Positions 16,315-25,506 of a stretch of DNA of 64,000 nt are shown in pieces. Where the stretch lies: assembly GCF_000496755.2 (NCBI RefSeq), contig NZ_AYKS02000108.1, forward strand, positions 1 to 64,000. Direction: 5' to 3'. A model generated the notes under the pieces. It was given only the letters and a program-made list of their open reading frames with translations, had not been told where the DNA came from and did not search any database. The first letter of the stretch is position 1. The number at the start of each line of letters is the position of its first letter. Position numbers and translations under genes: made by a program. The stretch comes from Serratia sp. DD3 (GTDB lineage Bacteria; Pseudomonadota; Gammaproteobacteria; Enterobacterales; Enterobacteriaceae).

Positions 16315-18207
16315 TCAGGCTTGCTTACTTCCGTGAATCAAATAGTTACTCTTACCTGCTGATTTGGCACGATACATCGCTTGATCTGCCTGTAATAACA
16401 GCATTTTAATGGTGGTGTCGTCACCGGTATAAATAGAGGCCCCTATACTGGCGGATACGTTTATCGCATGCCCAGCAATAAACGCCAACTCAGCCAGTTG
16501 AGCCAAGACCTGCTGACAAAAAGCCCGGATTTGTGCCTCAGGATCAGTTAATTGCCCAAGTACAGCGGTAAATTCATCCCCTGCCAATCTGGCTACAAAC
16601 CCCCTGTTTTGGATACAATCGCTCAGTAAATTGGCGAATATTTTCAACACGTTATCACCAAATTCATGCCCCAGATTATCGTTTATCTGCTTGAAACCAT
16701 CCAGATCAATAAACAATACCGCCATCGGTAACCCAGTCGCCAGGCATTCGGCCCTGGATAATTCCAAATGATGAATAAATGCCCTGCGGTTAGGTAAGCC
16801 AGTTAACATATCGTGAGTGACGTCATATTCCAGACGTTGCTGCAATCTTTTTAGCTCACTGATATTCATCGAAAGGATATAGAACCCCTGAGTTTCACAA
16901 GGTACCAGCGTGGTATGAACCGCCAATAAGCCCGCCTGAGTCTTAAGTTCATTCTCAAAACTGACCGTTTCCCCTTGCAACGCTTTTTCAATCATCGGTT
17001 TGGCGACAAGATAAGCCTGCTCACCCATAAATTGCCGCAAGGTCATGGTCTTTAGTGACGCCTCATCAATACCAAACCAACGCTGATAAGCACTATTGGC
17101 AAACTGATAGACTTCATCTGTACCCACTTGGCTAATCAAGGCTGGCATATTATCGGTAATGGCCCGCAAACGTTCTTTTTCTGCATTCAGTTGATACTGG
17201 GCATTTACCCGGCTTTCAATCTCCAGATTCAGTTTGTTGACTACCGTATTTAATTCTTGGGTGCGTGATATCACCCGCTCCTCCAGCTCCTGCTGCAAGA
17301 TACGCAAATTATTTTCAGCTAATTTACGTTCACTGATATCAACCAGCACGGAGATCAAATGATGCGGTGAGCCATCAGACAAACGGTTAAGTGCGACGGT
17401 CAATTCGACCCAAACCAGCGTGCCGTCGAAGCGGAAATAACGTTTCTCCATCGAATAGGTGGAGATTTCATTTGCCAGTAGCTGCCTCAGCAACTCCAGG
17501 TCATTATCCAGATCATCCGGGTGTGTAATGTCCTGGAATGTCCGCGCCATCAACTCCGGCTCACTGTAACCCAGAATGTCACATATACGCGGATTAACCC
17601 GTAACCAGTAACCCTCTAATGAAACCAGCGCCATCCCCACAGCCGCCTGAGAGAATGTCTGCTCAAACAGCGCTTCGGAACGTTCCAAATTCAATTTCAA
17701 ACTTTCGGTATAAAAATCCCGCTCTATATTGTGTAAATACTCTTCGATAACTGCAGCAAAATCCTGCAAGTCGGTAGATTGTTTTGTTGAGAAATCATGC
17801 GGTTGCTGGTCGATAATACAAAGCGTACCTAACGGTAAACCATCAAGCGACAACAGAGGTTGCCCGGCATAAAAACCGATATGGGGGGGGCCCTGAACTA
17901 ACGGATTATCAGCAAAACGCAGATCCAGAGCGGTATTGGGGACAATAAAGGTTCCCCTTTGTAAAATGGTATGTCCACAAAATGAGATATTTCTTGGTGT
18001 TTGCGGCGCATCCAGACCAAAGCGCGACAGAAACCACTGCCGATCCCGGTCGATCAAAGAAATTAAGGCAATCGGTACGCCAAAATAACTGGCCGCCAGG
18101 CGAGTGATCCTGTCGAGCTTTTCTGTTGCCCGACTATCCAGAATATGCAATGAATCCAATACACATTGACGCAATGGCTCATTAGCTGGCATGCAAGGTT
18201 CGATCAT
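16315..18207 (-). CDS. Diguanylate cyclase with GAF and PAS sensor domains
   Basis: 630 residues with GGGGAATT before the ATG. A GAF domain (about 20-165), a PAS domain (about 185-305, ending near DISERKLAEN), a coiled-coil linker (about 305-345), a second PAS (about 345-460) and a C-terminal GGDEF domain (about 465-625). The signature reads RLAGDEF (AGDEF at 542-546), a variant usually compatible with c-di-GMP synthesis. I see no RxxD inhibitory site before it, so product inhibition may be absent. It is the last gene of the partner-switch operon, 40 bases after the anti-sigma kinase gene, as a diguanylate cyclase is with the HsbR-HsbA-HsbD system of Pseudomonas. Confidence 0.85.
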   Translation of the reverse strand: MIEPCMPANEPLRQCVLDSLHILDSRATEKLDRITRLAASYFGVPIALISLIDRDRQWFLSRFGLDAPQTPRNISFCGHTILQRGTFIVPNTALDLRFADNPLVQGPPHIGFYAGQPLLSLDGLPLGTLCIIDQQPHDFSTKQSTDLQDFAAVIEEYLHNIERDFYTESLKLNLERSEALFEQTFSQAAVGMALVSLEGYWLRVNPRICDILGYSEPELMARTFQDITHPDDLDNDLELLRQLLANEISTYSMEKRYFRFDGTLVWVELTVALNRLSDGSPHHLISVLVDISERKLAENNLRILQQELEERVISRTQELNTVVNKLNLEIESRVNAQYQLNAEKERLRAITDNMPALISQVGTDEVYQFANSAYQRWFGIDEASLKTMTLRQFMGEQAYLVAKPMIEKALQGETVSFENELKTQAGLLAVHTTLVPCETQGFYILSMNISELKRLQQRLEYDVTHDMLTGLPNRRAFIHHLELSRAECLATGLPMAVLFIDLDGFKQINDNLGHEFGDNVLKIFANLLSDCIQNRGFVARLAGDEFTAVLGQLTDPEAQIRAFCQQVLAQLAELAFIAGHAINVSASIGASIYTGDDTTIKMLLLQADQAMYRAKSAGKSNYLIHGSKQA

Positions 18208-18247
18208 AATTCCCCCAATGCTTCGTTAGCTGGGCAACGAAAGAATC

Positions 18248-18700
18248 TCATGTTGGATCAACGGATAAACTTTTCATCAAGGTCAGCAGATTGTGCCCAT
18301 CTGCAGTTTGGTAGGTCACCTCATCCATCACCGATTGAATCAACATCAACCCCATCCCCCCTTCCGGCCAACTGGCGGGATCAAGGGGGTCCGGTGAAAG
18401 CGTGGGTGATGTTACCCATCGCTGCAGAATGCCATCAGATATGGGCACACCCGAATCTGAGAATGTTAAGATTAGCCGCTGGTCATCATGGGCTAACGTG
18501 ATAGTTACATTTTGATGGTCATCGTAATTCACGGCATGTTTAACAATATTGGTAAATGCTTCGCATGAGGCCAAATCAACCTGATAAACGAGCGCCGGGT
18601 CCAACGAACAAGGAGCAACAAATTCATATAATGCATCGCTCAGCTTCGCCAGACTCTCCAAGGATGCCGGTAAACAGAGTGTAGTCTTGGCACTAGCCAT
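18248..18700 (-). CDS. SpoIIAB/RsbW-like serine kinase (anti-sigma regulatory factor)
   Basis: A 150-residue lone HATPase of the GHKL fold. The N box reads EAFTNIVKHA and the G box GGMGLMLIQSVMDE. Family members phosphorylate a serine in a cognate STAS protein and, when free, bind a sigma factor or another target. The start has AAGGAGAGG just upstream. It follows the STAS gene by 32 bases, the usual order of antagonist and kinase in partner-switch operons. No sigma factor gene lies next to it, so the downstream target is unknown. Confidence 0.85.
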   Translation of the reverse strand: MASAKTTLCLPASLESLAKLSDALYEFVAPCSLDPALVYQVDLASCEAFTNIVKHAVNYDDHQNVTITLAHDDQRLILTFSDSGVPISDGILQRWVTSPTLSPDPLDPASWPEGGMGLMLIQSVMDEVTYQTADGHNLLTLMKSLSVDPT

Positions 18701-18732
18701 ATGGCCTCTCCTTCATACGCCACCAGTTAGTC

Positions 18733-19071
18733 TCAACGGTTTATCAGTTTAAGCGCCGATTCACGATCGCTGCTAATGGTAAAAATCCGATCCATTCTCG
18801 TGAGTTTAAACATGTTCTGGATATTGCTATTCAATGAGCAAAGTGCCAAATCACCCCGGTTATTGAGCGTCTTAAGCATTGAAACCAGCGCGCCAAGGCA
18901 ACTACTGTCGATAAAATCCACCTGGCTGAAATCCAGCAGCAGGCAATTTTTACCTTGCTCAATCATAGAGAGAATTTCTTGCTTAAAAACGACAGCGACG
19001 GAGGCATCAAGACGACGGACCAGAGGCGAAATAATTTCAACACCATTCTCAGACTGGATTTCAAAGTTCAT
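18733..19071 (-). CDS. STAS-domain anti-sigma factor antagonist
   Basis: A 112-residue SpoIIAA/RsbV-like protein. I use the ATG at 19071 because GGAG lies five bases before it; an ATG at 19089 has no good site. The phosphorylation-site motif DSSCLGAL is present, with S57 the probable target. The phosphorylated form should be inactive. Dephosphorylation by the PP2C protein encoded just upstream would free it to capture the SpoIIAB-like kinase. This is the standard partner-switch logic of the family, supported here by gene order. Confidence 0.88.
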   Translation of the reverse strand: MNFEIQSENGVEIISPLVRRLDASVAVVFKQEILSMIEQGKNCLLLDFSQVDFIDSSCLGALVSMLKTLNNRGDLALCSLNSNIQNMFKLTRMDRIFTISSDRESALKLINR

Positions 19072-19113
19072 AACTGCTCCTTTATTCATTCACTGTATCA
19101 AACTGATCACTCT

Positions 19114-20409
19114 TCAAGCATTATCCGGCACGACAATGCGCTCAATCGCCATCAGCGAAATATCATCAGTAAACAACTGATGTGATACCGCCGCCGGTTG
19201 CCGACTATTTTCATGTTCACTGCTGCGCCATAGACTCAGCGCATGTTCAACTTTTGCAAAAATCTCTGCTTTCGCCAGGCCACGACATTCCGTCAGTAAT
19301 GCCTGCAAACGCTGCTCACCATAAAGTTCCTGATGCTTATTCTCACACTCAGTCACTCCATCGCTATAAAGATAGAGCCGATCCCCGGCTTGCAGGTTAA
19401 AATAAGTGTCTTGGTATTCCGCAGTATCAAATAGCCCGATGGGCATGCCCCCATCGCCCACAGAACACAATTCGCCATCAGCACGGACAATAAAGGGCGT
19501 AGGATGCCCCGCCTGACAAAGCACCGCGTCACCATTACAGGTATTGATGACACCATAAATCAGCGTGTAGTAGCTGGTTACCTGATCATTATCCAGGCAA
19601 AAACGTTGATTCAGCGCCTCAACCACGCGATGTGGCGCGGCTGGGACCTGCTCCCCACTGGCTGTTTGGTGCAGCAACAACTGGCTACTGATGCGCCCTG
19701 CCAGAAACTCCCGTGAAACCGCCAGTGAAAGCATCGCCGCACTGATACCATGCCCGGCAACATCAACACTGAAAAAAGCAATATGTTGTTCTCCCAAGGG
19801 GAAATAATTCAATAAGTCCCCAGAGACATAAGCGGAAGGTAAAAACATCCAATCAAACTCAAACCCAGACAACAACAGATTGTGACTGGGCAAAAAACTA
19901 TGTTGCAGTTTAGCGGCAGCCTGGAGATCGGATTCTATTTGATGATAAGCATAAGAGAGCTTCTCATTGCGTGCTTCTAGGGTACTTTCGAGTAACAGTA
20001 CCCGCTCTGCCGCATGCAACCGAGCACGAAGTTGATTTTGATTAACCGGCTTCGACAAAAAATCATCCGCTCCCGCCTCCATGCCGGTCAATAAATCTTC
20101 CATGGATTGCCGAGCCGTCAGCAGAATAACGTAGATATAATGACCAAAATCATCATTGCGGATAGCTTGGCATAAAGCGACGCCATCCATTACCGGCATT
20201 TCCCAGTCACTGATCACGATATTAATCGGTTGTTCAGCCAACTTTTGTAACGCTTGCTGCCCATCCTCGGCTTCACAGACGTTAAACCCCCATTTGAGTA
20301 ACGTCGCCGCCATCAGGTGCCGATAACTTTTTGAATCATCTACAATCATTATGGTGACCTGCAGATCGGCTGCAGGTTGGCCATTGGTAATCAGTTCCAT
20401 AGGTTCCAT
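19114..20409 (-). CDS. Response regulator with PP2C/SpoIIE phosphatase output
   Basis: 431 residues. The receiver domain covers about 18-135 (IMIVDDS, phospho-acceptor D68 in VISDWEMPVMDG, conserved K in LSKPV). A coiled-coil linker with KLQHSF follows, then a SpoIIE-type metal-dependent Ser/Thr phosphatase domain (about 190-415) with acidic metal sites in VDVAGHG and SDGVTE. It should dephosphorylate the STAS protein encoded immediately downstream in response to phosphorylation by a histidine kinase. The nearby PAS-type hybrid kinase with its own Hpt domain is the obvious candidate donor. It is the first gene of the four-gene operon. The layout resembles HsbR of Pseudomonas and CrsD/R of Shewanella. 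Confidence 0.88.
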   Translation of the reverse strand: MEPMELITNGQPAADLQVTIMIVDDSKSYRHLMAATLLKWGFNVCEAEDGQQALQKLAEQPINIVISDWEMPVMDGVALCQAIRNDDFGHYIYVILLTARQSMEDLLTGMEAGADDFLSKPVNQNQLRARLHAAERVLLLESTLEARNEKLSYAYHQIESDLQAAAKLQHSFLPSHNLLLSGFEFDWMFLPSAYVSGDLLNYFPLGEQHIAFFSVDVAGHGISAAMLSLAVSREFLAGRISSQLLLHQTASGEQVPAAPHRVVEALNQRFCLDNDQVTSYYTLIYGVINTCNGDAVLCQAGHPTPFIVRADGELCSVGDGGMPIGLFDTAEYQDTYFNLQAGDRLYLYSDGVTECENKHQELYGEQRLQALLTECRGLAKAEIFAKVEHALSLWRSSEHENSRQPAAVSHQLFTDDISLMAIERIVVPDNA

Positions 20410-20463
20410 AAAATGATGACCCTTTACCCCAAAAAAATCATTCAGCGCGAGTTGATAATAGTC

Positions 20464-20497
20464 CTGCTAGCCCATGGTCTTTGCTATGGGCCAGCAG
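20464..20497 (-). terminator. Hairpin between glgP and the partner-switch operon
   Basis: A 12-base stem with one mismatch (CTGCTAGCCCAT and ATGGGCCAGCAG) lies in the 116-base gap after the glgP stop. It lacks a following U-run on the minus strand, so it may be a weak terminator or a processing hairpin and not a strong stop. Confidence 0.4.
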
Positions 20498-20525
20498 CTT
20501 CAATGGTGACGGTTGATAAACCACA

Positions 20526-22970
20526 TCAACAAGGGATCCCCCAAATTTCTGTCGCATACCCTTTGATGGTACGGTCACTGGAGAAGAGCCCCATACCCGC
20601 GATATTTAATAGTGCCCGCCGATGCCACTGTTGCTGATGGGCGAAATCATGCAACACCTGCTCTTGAGCCACACAATAGCTGTCAAAATCGAGCAGATGG
20701 CAATAATGATCGCCTTCGGTCAACATGCGGTAAATCGGCAGGAAAAGTGATTTATCCAGATTAAAACGCCCAGAAACCAAGGCGTCAACCGCCTCCCTAG
20801 TCACCGGATTATTGCTATAGACATGATTATGGGACCCCGCAAACCGATGAGCATTGATTTCCGCCGCATTGGCCCCAAAAAGATAAAAATTGTCTGCGCC
20901 CACGGCATCACGGATTTCAATATTAGCGCCATCCATAGTACCGATGGTCAAAGCACCATTCATCGCAAACTTCATATTACTGGTGCCCGATGCCTCGGTT
21001 CCCGCCGTCGAGATCTGTTCAGAAAGATCCGTCGCGGGAATAATATGCTCAGCCAAGGAGACCTTATAATCCTCAAGAAATAGGACATTCAGTTGCCCCT
21101 TGGCACGAGGATCGTTATTAATGGTTCTCGCGACTTCATTAATCAACTGAATAATCAGTTTAGCCATCGCATAGCCAGGGGCGGCTTTTCCTGAAAACAG
21201 ATGCACTTTAGGCTGTAGGGTATTGCCAGACTCTACAATGCCTAAATACAGATGTATCACATGCAAAATGTTCAGTAGTTGCCTTTTGTATTCATGAATA
21301 CGCTTTACCTGGCTGTCAAATAGAGCTTGGGGATCAAGTTTCACCCCCTGCCGAGTGGCAACCAGTTGGCACAGAGCCCGCTTGTTATGCAGCTTAATCG
21401 TCTGCAACTCCTCCAATACCCCACTGTCATTCGCCAGTTTTTTCAACCCTTGCAGTTTATCCAGGTCGGTAACCCAACCAGGGCCTAATTCACGCGTCAG
21501 AAAGGTGGCCAGCCTTGGGTTAGCTTGTTGGATCCAGCGCCTTGGCGTGACACCGTTAGTCTGATTGGTGAACTTCTCCGGCGAGATAAAATAAAAGTTG
21601 GGCACTAATTCTTGTTTAATCAGTTCAGAGTGCAACTTGGCCACACCATTCACCTTATGGCTACCAACAATAGCCAGGTTGGCCATGCGTACTTTCTTCT
21701 CGCCCCCTTCTTCAAACAGTGACAATGAAGCCAGCAGTTCTGGTCTGTCAGGCCATTTTTCTGCCACTTCGCTCAGGTGACGGTGATTAATTTCGTAGAT
21801 AATTTGCAAATGGCGCGGTAACAGTTTTTCAAACAAGGTCACTGGCCAGGTTTCAAGTGCTTCGGGCATCAGAGTATGGTTGGTAAACGCACAGGTTTTT
21901 TGCGTGATCCCCCAAGCAATATCCCAATCCAACCGGTGCTCATCCACCAGAATTCGCATCATTTCGACAATCGCTAACGCCGGGTGCGTATCATTAAGCT
22001 GTATGGCAACCGCATCAGGCAGTGTAGTGATATCCTCTGAACGGGTAGCAAATTCCTGGAAAATATCACGTAAGGTACAAGCAACCAGAAAGTATTCCTG
22101 TGTCAGGCGTAACTCTTTTCCCGATTGTATTTCATCAGCCGGATAAAGAATTTTTGAGATATTTTCCGAGGCTATTTTTTGGCTAACGGCGCGTAGATAA
22201 TCCCCACGGTTAAAAATATGTACATCAAACGAATCAGATGCACTGGCGCTGTATAAGCGCAATTTGTTAACGGTTTTACCCCCATAGCCAGTGACAAAAT
22301 AGTCGTGAGGAACCCCGACAATCACCTTCCAATCCATCCACATCGGGTTGTAATTACCATCTATATCTTCGGTAACTTCAATATGCCCGCCAACAGGAAT
22401 TAACATCAGTTGCGAATGATGATCAATTAGCCAAGGGGAGTGGGTGGCATGCCAATCATCCGGCTGTTCAACCTGTTTACCATTCTGAATCGACTGCTTA
22501 AATAACCCATACTCATATTTAATGCCGTGACCCGATGCGGCAATATCCAGGGTAGCCATTGAGTCGATAAAACAGGCCGCCAAGCGCCCTAACCCGCCAT
22601 TGCCTAATGCAGCATCAGGCTCTTGGCCGACGATAGCGTCAAAATCAAAACCCAACTCGCCAATGGCTTGGCTGGCAGCCGATAACAACCCGACATTCAT
22701 CAAATTATTACGCAGCGACTGACCCAGCAAAAACTCCATGGACAGATAATAGAGTCGTTTTGATTTTGCGGCTTCCTGATAACCTTTGGTTTCGAAGAAA
22801 CCGTCTAATTGGTAATCTCTTATTGTTAATGCCAGTGCATTAAAGATATCAGCATCAGTGGCATCCTGCAGTTCAAGGCATAAACTGTACCTCAACTTGC
22901 TGATTATATTATTTTTAATCTCGTCAACCCCAGGCAATTCAACACGTGTCTGCTTTGTATTCATTTTCAT
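20526..22970 (-). CDS. glgP: Glycogen/maltodextrin phosphorylase
   Basis: 814 residues, the normal length for bacterial alpha-glucan phosphorylases. It releases glucose-1-phosphate from glycogen using pyridoxal phosphate; the PLP lysine lies in GTSNMKFAMNGAL. Other family motifs include EPDAALGNGGLGRLAACF and NGVTPRRW. Two in-frame ATGs (22970 and 22964) are possible. Its location outside a glgBXCA operon, upstream of a stress-signalling operon, is unusual, so it may be an extra paralogue; I cannot tell it from malP with certainty. Confidence 0.88.
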   Translation of the reverse strand: MKMNTKQTRVELPGVDEIKNNIISKLRYSLCLELQDATDADIFNALALTIRDYQLDGFFETKGYQEAAKSKRLYYLSMEFLLGQSLRNNLMNVGLLSAASQAIGELGFDFDAIVGQEPDAALGNGGLGRLAACFIDSMATLDIAASGHGIKYEYGLFKQSIQNGKQVEQPDDWHATHSPWLIDHHSQLMLIPVGGHIEVTEDIDGNYNPMWMDWKVIVGVPHDYFVTGYGGKTVNKLRLYSASASDSFDVHIFNRGDYLRAVSQKIASENISKILYPADEIQSGKELRLTQEYFLVACTLRDIFQEFATRSEDITTLPDAVAIQLNDTHPALAIVEMMRILVDEHRLDWDIAWGITQKTCAFTNHTLMPEALETWPVTLFEKLLPRHLQIIYEINHRHLSEVAEKWPDRPELLASLSLFEEGGEKKVRMANLAIVGSHKVNGVAKLHSELIKQELVPNFYFISPEKFTNQTNGVTPRRWIQQANPRLATFLTRELGPGWVTDLDKLQGLKKLANDSGVLEELQTIKLHNKRALCQLVATRQGVKLDPQALFDSQVKRIHEYKRQLLNILHVIHLYLGIVESGNTLQPKVHLFSGKAAPGYAMAKLIIQLINEVARTINNDPRAKGQLNVLFLEDYKVSLAEHIIPATDLSEQISTAGTEASGTSNMKFAMNGALTIGTMDGANIEIRDAVGADNFYLFGANAAEINAHRFAGSHNHVYSNNPVTREAVDALVSGRFNLDKSLFLPIYRMLTEGDHYCHLLDFDSYCVAQEQVLHDFAHQQQWHRRALLNIAGMGLFSSDRTIKGYATEIWGIPC

Positions 22971-23243
22971 CCCTACCCAAGCCGTGTATCTGAGTGTTCT
23001 CTTCGATATGAGCAGATATTTACCCGCTCAAAGTAATCCGATAAGTATAGACGGCTTTCAACTATTCAAAGGGAAATTGCAAGGTAGTAGATTGGTATTA
23101 TTAAAAGTAATTTAAGTGATTATGGAAGTCTGCGCCTATTAGGCGGACTCGTTCGACACTTGATGTTGAACTTTCTCCTTGTGAAGTATCCACCACATGT
23201 AGATACCGTGAAATTGCACTTCAACCCTGGACTGGATATTCAC

Positions 23244-24521
23244 TCATAACAGACTCAATGCGTTCTGCACCTGCGGGCTTTCAAAGGCGGGTGCAAGTGA
23301 CCTGATATCTTTCGCCGTCATTCCCAGCTCAGTTGCGAGAGGACGCCATCTTTCGCTGATGATCTCTGCCATAACCCTAAGTGCATCGCGGGCCTCGCTA
23401 GGGTCAATATTGAAGAGTGGTGCCGCGTCCAAGACAGCCAAAATGTCGAGTTCGTTGCCATGGATCTCGCTGATCGCAGTTTTTAGGGTACCGCCTACTG
23501 TGGGGACAGGATTAATATCATAGGCAGGGGAAAGAGCCCAGCGATCGACTGTCCGAATAAAACCGTGATTACGTAAATGATCGTCTGTATTCTGAATCAT
23601 CACAGAGTAGGCCATGCGTGTCCAAAGTTCGACCAGATCATCACCAGCGCCATTGATCATCATCTGCTCTGCTATCGAAACGTAGTTTGATGGCTCTGTG
23701 CCTGGTAACCCCATAAATGTCTGTGCCGTGATGAAGTGGATCCGCCGAGGGTCCCCTACATCCTCGTAAGAGCGATCAAAACGCTTGATTAAGGCAACCG
23801 GAAATTGCCCAGATACGACGAATAACTTAGCTTCTGCCACCGTCATGCCTATTTCTCCTGCAAGATGCAGTGTAAGCACCTCGGCCCGCGCCATATCATA
23901 TTCATCATCCATCTTTGGTAGCTTCGCTATCCAGATTGCTTGGTCTTCATCACGCACATTCACCTTTGGCCGTGCACCGCCTAGCGAACCAGCGGCATCA
24001 CGCAATATTTGTCCTGCAAGGAGCTTGGCCCGGTTTTCACGATAATGAATTGGGTCGGCTTCGAAGGCGCGGACCTCATGAATCATCGCTTCGAGTTCGA
24101 TGAGCCGCGGTATGGAAAAAGCATTTTCGCCTGTACGAGGTTGAGCCAATGGCAACGCCCCCGGCGCATCACTGTCGTAAAAGCGAAGTGCCCCCGAGCG
24201 CAGAAAGTCATCGACCCCAGTTAGATACTCGAAATCATTCATAGTGCGCCCGCCATTTGCCGCGCGCATAATAGCGCGGCCCCATGAGTCAGGCGCGCTG
24301 TCGGCAATAGGCAAAACAAGCGGGGATGAATTTCCATGAAGACTAGCCGAAGCGACTATTTGGCTGCGCGGCATCGCTGGAGAGAGATCAAAACCTTCTG
24401 GATTATCAATCCAGCTCTGCGCATAAGTGAAAACGGAGTTCTGACGAGCGCCATCGATGTTGAAATCCAACTGACCGACCAATTCTTCACCATCCATCCA
24501 TACGTAAAGTCGTTGTTTCAT
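23244..24521 (-). CDS. hipA: HipA-like serine/threonine kinase toxin
   Basis: 425 residues from the ATG at 24521, one base after the stop of the hipB-like gene. It contains an N-terminal HipA_N-like region (1-110), a kinase core with GGARPKVNV and AKLPK, the catalytic loop NTDDHLRNHGF and the metal-binding SPAYDINP. HipA phosphorylates a target such as glutamyl-tRNA synthetase, causing dormancy; the target here is unknown. All kinase motifs look intact. Confidence 0.85.
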   Translation of the reverse strand: MKQRLYVWMDGEELVGQLDFNIDGARQNSVFTYAQSWIDNPEGFDLSPAMPRSQIVASASLHGNSSPLVLPIADSAPDSWGRAIMRAANGGRTMNDFEYLTGVDDFLRSGALRFYDSDAPGALPLAQPRTGENAFSIPRLIELEAMIHEVRAFEADPIHYRENRAKLLAGQILRDAAGSLGGARPKVNVRDEDQAIWIAKLPKMDDEYDMARAEVLTLHLAGEIGMTVAEAKLFVVSGQFPVALIKRFDRSYEDVGDPRRIHFITAQTFMGLPGTEPSNYVSIAEQMMINGAGDDLVELWTRMAYSVMIQNTDDHLRNHGFIRTVDRWALSPAYDINPVPTVGGTLKTAISEIHGNELDILAVLDAAPLFNIDPSEARDALRVMAEIISERWRPLATELGMTAKDIRSLAPAFESPQVQNALSLL

Positions 24522-24522
24522 G

Positions 24523-25098
24523 TCATTTCTCTGATCTGGAGCCTGAACCATCCCGCTTGGCTTTTAGGCGAGTGAGTAGTGATGATGCACGTCCAGATGA
24601 ACTCATAACTAATCCCTCTTTATCGCGCTGATCACTCACTTTTTCGCCAGACAATGTGGATTTGATAGTGATCGCTATACCAGCAGGAGGTTTACCCGAC
24701 TTGACCCTCGCACCCTTTGTAGCACGTTTCTCGGTGCTAACCTTGACGCTTTTAGGCGTAGACTTTGTACCTTGCATGACATTCTCACGCAGCATAGACA
24801 GGCCGATATCATCATTGCGTATGTCGATCAAATTGCTCAGAAGATCCAGCTTGCCAAGAATAGTAAGCACCATCGCAAGTGTGTTGAGTGAAATGCCTGC
24901 GCCATTACCGTTCTCAAGCCTATGCAAAGTAGAGCGCGAGATTCCCGCTGATTTTGCAAACGTATCAGCGGACATGCCCCGTACACGGCGCGCGAATTCA
25001 ATGTCCTTGCCAAGCTTGACCAAGACTGATTCGGTTGAAGGCCGTACAACGGAACCTTTTGTCCGCCGAAGTTTACTCATATAATTTTCTTCGGGCAT
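24523..25098 (-). CDS. hipB: HipB-like XRE-family antitoxin/repressor with a long basic tail
   Basis: About 191 residues from the ATG at 25098, which has GAGG five bases upstream. An XRE helix-turn-helix covers roughly residues 25-80 (MSADTFAKSAGISRSTLHRLENG). The C-terminal 100 residues are rich in Lys, Ser and Thr, low in hydrophobic residues and probably disordered, which makes it about twice the length of E. coli HipB. It directly precedes the hipA-like kinase, so it should neutralise it and repress the operon. The tail is the odd feature: it may bind HipA or nucleic acid, or be degraded by Lon. Confidence 0.8.
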   Translation of the reverse strand: MPEENYMSKLRRTKGSVVRPSTESVLVKLGKDIEFARRVRGMSADTFAKSAGISRSTLHRLENGNGAGISLNTLAMVLTILGKLDLLSNLIDIRNDDIGLSMLRENVMQGTKSTPKSVKVSTEKRATKGARVKSGKPPAGIAITIKSTLSGEKVSDQRDKEGLVMSSSGRASSLLTRLKAKRDGSGSRSEK

Positions 25099-25506
25099 CT
25101 TAACCTCGCTCAACTACGTTTCATTTGTGATACATATAAGCATAACATCGACAGTATAAACCTTCCAATATAAGGTAAGTCTATTTTCTATTGTCTCATC
25201 TGTGAGTATGTTGCTGTCATTTTTAGCACCGCTCTAGAAATTGATTTCAACACGATACAGTATTCTTGCAGTCCCCTGAATGCCCATCATGGTTTCCATC
25301 AAACGGCCTCGTACCTTATTCCGTATTTTTCTGCAAACCACAGCTTCCCCCCGCTAAACGCCAAACCTCACCCTTCACTTTTATCAGACCATGCACAGCT
25401 TTGAGATTCTCTGTAAGAGAACAATAAAAACGGGTGTAAAACCCACCAGTACTTTATATACTGACGACGTATGTACGTTATCAGTACCTATGTAGAGGGG
25501 GGGTAT
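25099..25506. other. Divergent spacer between two toxin-antitoxin-type operons
   Basis: This spacer holds the promoters of hipBA (minus) and of the RHH/ParE pair (plus). Besides the 28-bp operator listed separately, a short inverted repeat ACCTT...AAGGT at 25160-25176, 62 bases before hipB, is a possible repressor site. The rest (25200-25440) shows no gene that I can recognise. Confidence 0.45.
25459..25486. promoter_or_regulatory. 28-bp palindromic operator of the RHH antitoxin
   Basis: TACTGACGACGTA and TACGTTATCAGTA are inverted repeats with 11 of 13 positions matching, separated by TG. They lie 20 bases before the antitoxin start, over the likely promoter. Ribbon-helix-helix antitoxins autorepress through palindromes of this kind. 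Confidence 0.65.

Noticed and set aside
25160..25176. ACCTT/AAGGT repeat as the HipB operator
   Set aside because: The arms are only five bases and it does not fit the TATCC-N8-GGATA pattern of E. coli HipB; kept only as a remark in the spacer entry.
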